A stretch of DNA of 5,419 nt, taken from assembly GCA_934481325.1 (NCBI GenBank), contig CAKSPL010000103.1, positions 1 to 5,419 on the forward strand, in the 5' to 3' direction. The position numbers and the translations under genes are program-made. The notes under the pieces were generated by a model that searched no databases, had not been told where the DNA came from, and was given only the letters and a program-made list of their open reading frames with translations. The stretch is from an uncultured Eubacteriales bacterium (GTDB lineage Bacteria > Bacillota > Clostridia > Oscillospirales > CAG-272). This document shows positions 1 through 5,419 of this stretch, one piece after another (position 1 is the first letter of the stretch; every line of letters starts with the position of its first letter).

Positions 1-2627
1 GCATCTCCCTGCCCCTCAAAGCTCTCCTGCAAGGGTTTCGCTACCTGAGTGCGGACAATCGGCTGTTTTCTCGGGTACACCGAAAGCACGGTGCGCACCG
101 TTTCCTCCCGGATGTTGGCAACCATTTCCTCAAACAGCTCGGAGCCTTGCAGGCGGTATTCGTTCACCGGGTCGCGCTGAGCATAAGCCTGAAGATTGAT
201 ACTGCCTTTGAGGTCTTCCATCGCGTCGATGTGCTCCATCCAATGGCTGTCCACCGAGCGAAGCAGGATTGTGCGCTCCACTTCCGCAAAGTCCGCGCCA
301 AACAGTGTTTTCTTTTCCTCGAAAATATCGTTTGCCATAGCAACCAGCTTTTCCGTTACATCGGCGGGCTTTGCCTTTTCCTTTTTCAGTTCCTCAACCG
401 AAAGGTCACCCGGTTTCAGGAGGTAACTCTTATAGTGTTCTGTCAGCCCGTCAATATTCCAAAGCTCCGGGTCATCTCCGCCAAGGTAAAAGCCAACCGT
501 TTCTTCAATACTGGTGCGAATCATCGTCCGAATGGTTTCGGTCATATCCTCACCGTTGAGCACTTCAAGACGCTGAGAATAAATCAGATTGCGTTGCTGA
601 TTCATCACATCGTCATAGGTCAGCACGTATTTGCGGCGTTTGAAGTTCTGATCTTCAATGCGTTTCTGCGCATTTTCAATGGAGTTGGAAAGGAGTCGCG
701 CGTTGATCGGCTGATCATCGGGAAGCCCCAGCCGTTCCACCAGCCCCGCAATGCGGTTGGCACCGAACAGGCGCATCAGATCGTCTTCCAGCGATAGGAA
801 GAAGCGGGATTCCCCGGGGTCGCCTTGTCTGCCGGAACGCCCGCGCAGCTGATTATCAATCCGGCGGCTCTCGTGCCGCTCGGTGCCGAGAATATACAAT
901 CCTCCCGCCTCACAGACCTTTTTTGCCTCCGGCGCGATTTCGCGCTTGAAATGCTCATTCAGTTCGTGGAAGGTTTCGCGCGCAACGCGGATTTCCTCGT
1001 CGTCAATATCCGCCGTGCCGGTTGCCATCACAATCAGATCCTCCGAAAAGCCCTGCTTGCGCATTTCGTTTTTCGCCATATACTCCGGATTGCCGCCCAG
1101 CATAATGTCGGTGCCGCGCCCCGCCATATTGGTGGAAATCGTTACAGCCCCGAGCTTGCCTGCCTGCGCCACGATTTCCGCCTCGCGCTCGTGATGCTTG
1201 GCGTTGAGGACGTTGTGGCGGATTCCCTCGCGTTTGAGGCGCGCGGAAAGATCCTCGGATTTGTCCACACTGATGGTACCGACAAGCACCGGCTGACCCT
1301 TGTCGTGACATTCCTTGATCTGTGCAATGATGGCATCAATCTTTCCTTTGGTGTTCTTATACACCAAATCGTTGTGATCAATGCGGATCATCGGCTTATT
1401 GGTCGGCACTTCCACCACATCAAGGTTGTAAATTTCGCGGAATTCCTCCTCTTCGGTCAGTGCCGTACCTGTCATACCGGATAGCTTATTGTACATCCGG
1501 AAGTAATTCTGGAAGGTGATACTGGCAAGGGTGCGGTTTTCCTTTTGCACCTCTACGCCCTCTTTGGCTTCAATTGCCTGATGAAGCCCGTCGGAATAGC
1601 GTCTGCCCGGCATAATACGCCCGGTAAAGGAATCCACGATCATCACGCCGTTTTCGTTTACCACATAATCCACGTCCCGTTTCATCACGCCCCACGCGTG
1701 AATTGCCTGATGGATGTGATGTGCCAACTCGGAATTTTCGGGCGCATTGAGATTTTCCACCGAGAAAAAGTTTTCCGCCTTTGCAGTCCCCTTGGGGGTG
1801 AGAATGGCATTCCTGCCCTTTTCATCCACAATGTAGTCCGCATCCACGCTGTCAATTTCCTCTTTATTGTCCACTTCCTTTTTTACCAGCTTGGTCATAT
1901 GGCGCACCAGCTCGTTGGCACGCTCGTAAAGATCGGTGGATTTTTGCCCCGCACCGGAAATAATCAACGGGGTGCGCGCTTCGTCAATCAGGATGGAGTC
2001 CACCTCGTCCACGATGGCAAACGCGTGTCCGCGCTGTACCATATCCTTTTTGTACACCACCATATTGTCACGCAGATAGTCAAAGCCAAACTCGTTATTG
2101 GTGCCATAGGTAATATCCGCACCGTATGCCGCCTGCTTTTCCGCGGGGGTCAGCCCGTGTACCACAAGCCCGGTCGAAAGCCCCATAAAGGCATATACCC
2201 GCCCCATTTCCTCGCTGTCACGGCGCGCGAGGTAATCGTTAACGGTCACCACGTGAACGCCCTTTCCGGTCAGCGCATTCAGATAAGCCGGCATCGTGGC
2301 AACCAGCGTTTTACCCTCACCGGTCTTCATTTCGGCAATCCGCCCCTGATGAAGAATGATTCCGCCTATCAGCTGAACATAAAACGGGCGTTTGCCAAGC
2401 ACTCTGTCGTCCGCCTCGCGTACAGCGGCAAATGCGTCACAAAGAATGTCATCAAGTGTGGCACCGGCGGAGAGCTTTTCTTTCAGCTCCACGGTCACAC
2501 AAGCCAGTTCCTCATTGGTCATTGCCTTGTATTTGGGGGCAAGCGCATCAATCATATCCGCGATCTTGCGCAGTTTTTTTACCTGTCGGTCACTGTAAGA
2601 ACCGAAAATTTTGCGAAAAAGTCCCAT
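1..2627 (-). CDS. secA: Protein translocase subunit SecA (3' end cut by window edge)
   Basis: SecA is the cytoplasmic/peripheral-membrane ATPase that pushes unfolded preproteins through the SecYEG channel. I translated 875 complete codons from the ATG at 2627 to the left edge without a stop. The protein begins MGLFRKIFGSYSDRQVKKL. Visible in order: Walker A motif MKTGEGKT at residues 100-107 (Lys106); Walker B DEVD with Asp207 and Glu208, followed by SILIDEARTP; the preprotein-binding region at about 220-370; GMTGTA around 384-389; MAGRGTD at 501-507; TERHESRRIDNQLRGRSGRQGD ending at Asp603, with Arg597 and Arg600 in the arginine-finger motif; and the helical scaffold/wing, with the DSHWMEHIDAMEDL helix near 795-810. 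A spacer of about 65 residues separates GRGTDIMLGG from GGLYILGTERHE; Bacillus lacks this but E. coli and many clostridial SecAs have a comparable insertion. The reading ends at ...EGQGD, so any C-terminal zinc-binding tail lies outside the window. The start is fixed by a GGAGG five bases upstream. The gene diverges from trmL. The identification is secure from the motifs. Confidence 0.98.
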   Translation of the reverse strand, partial: MGLFRKIFGSYSDRQVKKLRKIADMIDALAPKYKAMTNEELACVTVELKEKLSAGATLDDILCDAFAAVREADDRVLGKRPFYVQLIGGIILHQGRIAEMKTGEGKTLVATMPAYLNALTGKGVHVVTVNDYLARRDSEEMGRVYAFMGLSTGLVVHGLTPAEKQAAYGADITYGTNNEFGFDYLRDNMVVYKKDMVQRGHAFAIVDEVDSILIDEARTPLIISGAGQKSTDLYERANELVRHMTKLVKKEVDNKEEIDSVDADYIVDEKGRNAILTPKGTAKAENFFSVENLNAPENSELAHHIHQAIHAWGVMKRDVDYVVNENGVMIVDSFTGRIMPGRRYSDGLHQAIEAKEGVEVQKENRTLASITFQNYFRMYNKLSGMTGTALTEEEEFREIYNLDVVEVPTNKPMIRIDHNDLVYKNTKGKIDAIIAQIKECHDKGQPVLVGTISVDKSEDLSARLKREGIRHNVLNAKHHEREAEIVAQAGKLGAVTISTNMAGRGTDIMLGGNPEYMAKNEMRKQGFSEDLIVMATGTADIDDEEIRVARETFHELNEHFKREIAPEAKKVCEAGGLYILGTERHESRRIDNQLRGRSGRQGDPGESRFFLSLEDDLMRLFGANRIAGLVERLGLPDDQPINARLLSNSIENAQKRIEDQNFKRRKYVLTYDDVMNQQRNLIYSQRLEVLNGEDMTETIRTMIRTSIEETVGFYLGGDDPELWNIDGLTEHYKSYLLKPGDLSVEELKKEKAKPADVTEKLVAMANDIFEEKKTLFGADFAEVERTILLRSVDSHWMEHIDAMEDLKGSINLQAYAQRDPVNEYRLQGSELFEEMVANIREETVRTVLSVYPRKQPIVRTQVAKPLQESFEGQGD

Positions 2628-2632
2628 TTTTT

Positions 2633-2637
2633 CCTCC
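2633..2637 (-). promoter_or_regulatory. Ribosome binding site of secA
   Basis: On the minus strand the sequence reads GGAGG, then five A residues, then ATG. This is a strong Shine-Dalgarno site at good spacing and it fixes the secA start at 2627. Confidence 0.9.
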
Positions 2638-2657
2638 GGGAATTTCAGAATAAATAG

Positions 2658-2663
2658 ATTATA
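2658..2663 (-). promoter_or_regulatory. Probable -10 box of the secA promoter
   Basis: The minus strand carries a perfect TATAAT here, about 30 bases upstream of the secA ATG, which would give a leader of roughly 24 bases. No good -35 hexamer lies 16-18 bases upstream: at 17 bases the hexamer is TAGTAT. There is also no TGn extension. The surrounding DNA is almost purely A/T, so a chance match is possible. This is the best candidate for secA in this intergenic region, but it remains a prediction. Confidence 0.45.
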
Positions 2664-2689
2664 CTATATTTTATATAAAAATACTATAT
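2661..2689. repeat. Direct repeat ATACTATAT, two copies 20 bases apart
   Basis: The nine bases ATACTATAT occur at 2661-2669 and again at 2681-2689 on the plus strand, exactly 20 bases apart (about two helical turns). The first copy overlaps the putative secA -10 box and the second sits over the expected -35 region. This could be a pair of regulator half-sites or simple low-complexity AT sequence; the sequence alone does not decide. Confidence 0.5.
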
Positions 2690-2700
2690 ATTCCGAAAAA

Positions 2701-2710
2701 ATTTGCAAAT
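2701..2710. promoter_or_regulatory. Perfect 10-base palindrome between the divergent promoters, possible operator
   Basis: ATTTGCAAAT is its own reverse complement. GAAAA at 2695-2699 and TTTTC at 2713-2717 add an imperfect outer pair of arms. It lies upstream of both proposed promoters: about 15 bases before the trmL -35 box and about 38 bases before the secA -10 box. A dimeric regulator could bind it, but AT-rich palindromes of this size also arise by chance. The operator role is inference. Confidence 0.3.
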
Positions 2711-2725
2711 AATTTTCCTTTGCTC

Positions 2726-2754
2726 TTGCACTTCACGCGCGGTTATGTTATATT
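2726..2754 (+). promoter_or_regulatory. Predicted sigma-A promoter of trmL with extended -10
   Basis: The -35 hexamer TTGCAC (2726-2731) is followed by a 17-base spacer and a -10 hexamer TATATT (2749-2754). A TG pair at 2746-2747 forms an extended -10 element. Transcription would start near 2761, leaving a leader of only about 17 bases before the trmL ATG, just enough for the GAGG ribosome site. This placement argues against the in-frame upstream ATG at 2703, which would lie ahead of the promoter. Confidence 0.7.
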
Positions 2755-2768
2755 TAGAAAAAACAACC

Positions 2769-2772
2769 GAGG
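2769..2772 (+). promoter_or_regulatory. Ribosome binding site of trmL
   Basis: GAGG lies five bases before the ATG at 2778. It selects this start over the in-frame ATGs at 2703 and 2745, and it matches the family's usual N-terminus, which begins just before the first beta strand. Confidence 0.75.
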
Positions 2773-2777
2773 TCACT

Positions 2778-3275
2778 ATGCCGAAAATTCATATTGTATT
2801 ACACGAGCCGGAAATTCCGCAAAATACCGGAAACATTGCCAGAACCTGCGCCGCCACAGGGGCATCCCTCCATTTAATCCGCCCGCTGGGATTTGAAATT
2901 GACGACAAAAAGCTAAAACGCGCAGGACTTGACTACTGGGACAAGCTGGATATCACCTATTACGACGGGTTGGAGGACTTTTTCAGAAAGCACCCGGGCG
3001 CGCCCGTTTACTGTTTTACCACAAAAGCACCACGTAAATACACGGATATTGCCTACCCGGAGGAGGTTTTCCTGATGTTTGGAAAAGAGACGGCGGGGTT
3101 ACCCGAGGAGTTTCTGCGCACAAGGCGTGACACCGCGGTGCGGTTGCCGATGCGAGAAGGACTGCGCAGTCTCAACCTTTCCAATACCGTGGCGGTTGCC
3201 GTTTTTGAGGTATTGCGCCAATATAATTTTGACGGACTGAGCGAGGCAGGACACCTCACAAAATACGACTGGTGA
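2778..3275 (+). CDS. trmL: tRNA (cytidine(34)-2'-O)-methyltransferase TrmL (YibK family)
   Basis: TrmL transfers a methyl group from S-adenosylmethionine to the 2'-hydroxyl of the wobble nucleotide (position 34) of certain leucine tRNAs; it acts in the cytoplasm. The protein is 165 residues, close to the family's usual 150-160, and is a single SPOUT domain without an added RNA-binding domain. The three SPOUT motifs are clear: motif 1 PEIPQNTGNIARTCAATGA at residues 11-29 (Asn16, Arg22); motif 2 FGKETAGLPEE at 101-111 (Glu104, Gly107); and motif 3 RSLNLSNTVAVAVFEVLRQ at 130-148 (Ser131, Asn133, Asn136). Motifs 2 and 3 form the trefoil knot that holds the cofactor in this family. The region RPLGFEIDDKKLKRAGLDYW at 35-54 is also typical. 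The start at 2778 is supported by the ribosome site and by homology; extending to 2703 would add 25 residues unlike the family. The gene stands alone, divergent from secA and convergent with the penicillin-binding protein. The target tRNAs are inferred from the E. coli enzyme. Confidence 0.95.
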   Translation: MPKIHIVLHEPEIPQNTGNIARTCAATGASLHLIRPLGFEIDDKKLKRAGLDYWDKLDITYYDGLEDFFRKHPGAPVYCFTTKAPRKYTDIAYPEEVFLMFGKETAGLPEEFLRTRRDTAVRLPMREGLRSLNLSNTVAVAVFEVLRQYNFDGLSEAGHLTKYDW

Positions 3276-3305
3276 CATTGCTTTACAGCAACCGCAACTT
3301 CCGTA

Positions 3306-3353
3306 GCTTGTCCGTTCCATCGCTTGTTCGTTCTGCGGCTTGCCGAAACCCGC
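3306..3353. repeat. Imperfect tandem repeat, three units of 16 bases
   Basis: Units begin at 3306 (GCTTGTCCGTTCCATC), 3322 (GCTTGTTCGTTCTGCG) and 3338 (GCTTGCCGAAACCCGC). The first two match at 11 of their first 12 bases; the third keeps only the opening GCTTG and parts of the rest. The block lies between the trmL stop and the terminator, so it would be transcribed as the trmL 3' untranslated region. The third unit can also fold: CTTGC at 3339-3343 pairs with GCAAG at 3352-3356, and GCGG at 3335-3338 with CCGC at 3361-3364 across a bulge. Function is unknown. Confidence 0.5.
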
Positions 3354-3364
3354 AAGATTGCCGC

Positions 3365-3396
3365 AAAAAAGGCATCGGTGCACCGATGCCTTTTTT
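3365..3396. terminator. Bidirectional intrinsic terminator between trmL and the penicillin-binding protein gene
   Basis: A perfect 32-base palindrome: six A residues (3365-3370), the arm GGCATCGG, a TGCA loop, the arm CCGATGCC, and six T residues (3391-3396). The GC-rich eight-base stem is followed by a U-tract when transcribed in either direction. It therefore fits rho-independent termination of both trmL (plus strand, 90 bases after its stop) and the penicillin-binding protein gene (minus strand, 64 bases after its stop). Confidence 0.93.
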
Positions 3397-3409
3397 CTAT
3401 ATTTTCTAC

Positions 3410-3440
3410 GCGGGTAAAGCGGTTTTTATCCGCTCTCCGC
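3410..3440 (-). other. Hairpin in the 3' untranslated region of the penicillin-binding protein gene
   Basis: On the plus strand AAAGCGG (3416-3422) faces CCGCTCT (3430-3436) across a seven-base loop; read from the minus strand this gives seven pairs, one of them G-U. Outer arms GCGG (3410-3413) and CCGC (3437-3440) can add four pairs past a two-base bulge. No U-tract follows, so it is unlikely to terminate transcription alone; it could stabilise the mRNA 3' end ahead of the main terminator. This is a weak structural prediction. Confidence 0.3.
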
Positions 3441-3459
3441 AGATTTCAAAGAGAGGTGC

Positions 3460-5419
3460 TTATCCGATATTTTCGGAAAATTCCGCGCCCGGACTTCCAA
3501 AAATCCGCCGCTCCCAAAAGCTCTCATCCGTATGCCCGGGGCAAGGGCGATTGTACGGCACTTCATCCATTCCGATGCCGTAAAAATGCTTGGAATCACC
3601 GATTTGAGCATAATATGGCTCATTAGAAATGATCCCCCGTCCTTTTTCAGGCGGGATACCACCGTAGGTGTACGCCGCATCCACCACATATATCTGCCGC
3701 GGAAATTCCCGGGACACCCGTAGCAATGCAACCTTTCGGCGCGTTTCCTGCGGGCAGTCCGCGCAGGCAACACCGTTTCCTCCGCAATAATCCACCAAGA
3801 TATGACAGTTACATTCGGTTTTGGGTTCCGTCCCTTTTTTGAAATATCCGATCTCGGATCGGTCACCTCTCGGGTCATAGCCGCAAGCCTCGGACAAAAG
3901 GCACCCGGAGTCTTTGCAATAGCGCACCGCCACCACCGATTTCGGGGTAACAAAGGTTCCTGTATCGGTTCCGTGCGCGGCAACGGCTTTCTTCATCACC
4001 GCATCAAATACGCGGAGTGCCGGATTTCCAGATACGTCGGAAAGCGACTCCGGCAGATCGTAACCATACCACACTCCCGCAAGCAAGTCCGGCGTGTAAC
4101 CGATAAACCATTTGTCACAGTTGTTGCTTGAAGTTCCGGTTTTCCCTGCCACATCCGTAACGGATTTGAGAGACAGCGATTTCCCGGTGCCGGTCTGTAC
4201 CACGTGGCGCAACATCATCGTTAAGATTGCGGCGGTATCCTCCGATAACACACGCTTCTGCTTCACTCCGTTTTCCAACAGCACATTTCCCTTTCTGTCC
4301 AGTACAAGACTGTAACTGCGCGTTCCGGTAAAAACACCTTTACCGGCAAGTGCCGTGTAGCCACCAAGCAATTCGCGCAGGGTTACCCCGTGATACTGTT
4401 GCCCGAGGGCAAGTGCCGCTATGCCCATATCTTCCTCCTTGTGCAGGGAGGAAAATTCCAGCTCATCGGTCAGAAATCCAAAGGAGGCTTCTCGTGTCAG
4501 GCGATCCAGCACCGCCACACTGACCGTATTGACCGAATGGGTCAACGCGTCATTTACCGTCGTCAATCCACGATAAATATTCGGGGCGTTCCTTGGCCAC
4601 GGTGCACCGCTTTTCCGATAACTGCGCGGAACATCATCAAACACGGTTCCGTACGTGATCAGATTTTTTTCCAGTGCAGGTGCATAAACGGCAAGCGGCT
4701 TTATCACAGAGCCGGAGGGGCGGCGGGTATCCGTGGCGTAATTCTGAATGCGGTTGGAGGTCTTTTCACCAACTGCCCCGGCAAGAGCCAGGATGTCCCC
4801 TGTTGCGGGGTCCACAATTATCATACTGCTGTTGGCTTTTCTGCCGCCTTCGTGCGTGGGAAAATGTGCGGAATCTAAATAGTATTCTTCCAGAATCGCT
4901 TGCAAATCCGGGTCAACACAGGTCGTGATTTTCAGTCCGCCGCCATACACAAGGCGGGATGCCTGCGCCTGTGTCATCCCTTTTTCGCGCATCAGATCGC
5001 GAATCACGTCGTGTACCACAAGATCGGCATACCAGGAATTGATCCGCCCGGTCATCACCTTCTCATTCACCGCAAGTACGGTTTCACCCGCGGCAGCCTG
5101 TTCATATGCCCCGTTGTCTATCATCCCCTGCGAGAGCATTTCGGCAAGAATTACATTACGCCGCGTGCGGTTTGCCTCCGGGTGGCGGATCGGATCATAG
5201 CGCGAGGGGTTATTGGTAATTGCCGCGATTGCGGCACATTCCGAAAGCGTCAGCTCTGCCGGTTCCTTGGAAAAATACGCATTTGCCGCCGTGCGCACAC
5301 CATAGCAATTCTCCGAAAGGTTGACCACGTTCAGATAGATTTCCAGGATTTCTTCTTTGCTGTATTCCTGCTCCGTCCGTGCCGCCCGCACCAGTTCCGC
5401 GGCTTTTCTGGAAATACTG
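3460..5419 (-). CDS. Class A penicillin-binding protein (bifunctional transglycosylase/transpeptidase), N-terminus outside window
   Basis: This enzyme (PBP1A/PonA type) polymerises lipid II into glycan strands and cross-links the stem peptides outside the cytoplasmic membrane. Frame from 5418 to the TAA at 3462-3460 gives 652 visible residues, numbered here from the right edge. The GTG at 5391 is only an internal codon, since the homologous sequence SISRKAAEL precedes it. The end of the GT51 glycosyltransferase domain is visible: SKEEILEIYLN (20-30), YGVRTAANAYF (39-49), NPSRYDP (70-76). A linker ends with GGLKITTCVDPDLQ (about 160-173). The transpeptidase begins near 197 (SSMIIVDPATGDILALAG) and has all three penicillin-binding motifs: SVIK with nucleophile Ser237 and Lys240, SVN at 295-297, and KTGT at 426-429. 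The tail (about 495-652) is rich in cysteine (C501, C506, C512, C536, C538, C545, C552, C555, C626). The membrane anchor, catalytic glutamates and start codon lie off the right edge; roughly 150-250 residues are missing by comparison with the family. Clostridial homologues are annotated ponA, pbpA or mrcA, so no symbol is assigned. Confidence 0.95.
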   Translation of the reverse strand, partial: SISRKAAELVRAARTEQEYSKEEILEIYLNVVNLSENCYGVRTAANAYFSKEPAELTLSECAAIAAITNNPSRYDPIRHPEANRTRRNVILAEMLSQGMIDNGAYEQAAAGETVLAVNEKVMTGRINSWYADLVVHDVIRDLMREKGMTQAQASRLVYGGGLKITTCVDPDLQAILEEYYLDSAHFPTHEGGRKANSSMIIVDPATGDILALAGAVGEKTSNRIQNYATDTRRPSGSVIKPLAVYAPALEKNLITYGTVFDDVPRSYRKSGAPWPRNAPNIYRGLTTVNDALTHSVNTVSVAVLDRLTREASFGFLTDELEFSSLHKEEDMGIAALALGQQYHGVTLRELLGGYTALAGKGVFTGTRSYSLVLDRKGNVLLENGVKQKRVLSEDTAAILTMMLRHVVQTGTGKSLSLKSVTDVAGKTGTSSNNCDKWFIGYTPDLLAGVWYGYDLPESLSDVSGNPALRVFDAVMKKAVAAHGTDTGTFVTPKSVVAVRYCKDSGCLLSEACGYDPRGDRSEIGYFKKGTEPKTECNCHILVDYCGGNGVACADCPQETRRKVALLRVSREFPRQIYVVDAAYTYGGIPPEKGRGIISNEPYYAQIGDSKHFYGIGMDEVPYNRPCPGHTDESFWERRIFGSPGAEFSENIG

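Noticed and set aside
1545..2657. A 370-codon plus-strand reading frame antisense to secA, with two more in the same frame at 147-797 and 825-1484
   Set aside because: All three lie in codon register with secA, so each antisense codon is the reverse complement of a secA codon. Stops could arise there only where secA uses TTA, CTA or TCA, which it largely avoids (a CTA codon makes the stop at 1484). The products are rich in His, Phe and Asn, and match no family; they are by-products of codon bias.
2703..2777. A 25-residue N-terminal extension of TrmL from the in-frame ATG at 2703
   Set aside because: The extension overlaps the extended -10 promoter and has no family counterpart. The ATG at 2778 has its own GAGG site and matches the normal N-terminus.
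2628..2777. A riboswitch or regulatory leader (such as a SecM-like arrest peptide) ahead of secA or trmL
   Set aside because: Both predicted leaders are under 30 bases, too short for an aptamer or leader peptide, and the AT-rich DNA shows no conserved aptamer pattern.
3053..3383. Two small minus-strand frames (3053-3355 and 3099-3383) antisense to the end of trmL, possibly small proteins or an antisense gene
   Set aside because: They cross the terminator stem or the repeat spacer and have no convincing ribosome site or promoter. They are shadows of GC-rich DNA with few stops.
3426..3983. A 185-codon minus-strand frame overlapping the penicillin-binding protein tail
   Set aside because: It lies on the same strand but out of frame inside a gene with clear conserved motifs. 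Its product is rich in Arg and Pro and resembles nothing I recognise.
3802..4131. Plus-strand frames antisense to the penicillin-binding protein gene (also at 4112-4315, 4390-4878 and 4925-5200)
   Set aside because: They are low-complexity antisense translations without a family match, lying fully inside a well supported gene.
5389..5391. GTG at 5391 as the start codon of the penicillin-binding protein
   Set aside because: The frame stays open to the right edge with homologous residues (SISRKAAEL). A start here would remove most of the glycosyltransferase domain and the membrane anchor.

Overview
The window looks like chromosomal DNA of a Gram-positive, low-to-middle GC Firmicute, most likely a clostridial (Oscillospiraceae/Ruminococcaceae-like) gut or anaerobic lineage. 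This is an inference. It rests on the SecA sequence style, on a class A penicillin-binding protein whose tail carries the YCKDSG and KKGTEP motifs common in clostridial enzymes, on strong GGAGG/GAGG ribosome binding sites, and on very AT-rich promoters beside moderately GC-rich coding DNA. The species cannot be named from this sequence.

Layout. Positions 1-2627 (minus strand) hold most of secA, the ATPase motor of the general secretion pathway; its 3' end runs off the left edge. Positions 2628-2777 are a compact, AT-rich divergent promoter region between secA and trmL. Positions 2778-3275 (plus strand) hold a complete trmL, a SPOUT methyltransferase that 2'-O-methylates the tRNA wobble base. 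Positions 3276-3459 lie between two convergent genes. They hold a GC-rich segment with an imperfect 16-base tandem repeat, then a perfect 32-base palindrome that reads as a bidirectional intrinsic terminator. Positions 3460-5419 (minus strand) hold a bifunctional class A penicillin-binding protein; its N-terminus runs off the right edge.

The three genes are housekeeping functions: protein export, tRNA modification and cell-wall synthesis. The cell-wall enzyme itself acts outside the membrane. The genes are not arranged as an operon: secA and trmL diverge, while trmL and the penicillin-binding protein converge on a shared terminator. Coding density is high and no stretch over 300 bases lacks a gene. 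I see no mobile element, CRISPR array, tRNA or rRNA. I found no convincing new biological system. The items most worth a second look are the cysteine-rich tail of the penicillin-binding protein, the repeat-bearing spacer after trmL, and the paired repeats and palindrome in the secA-trmL promoter region.
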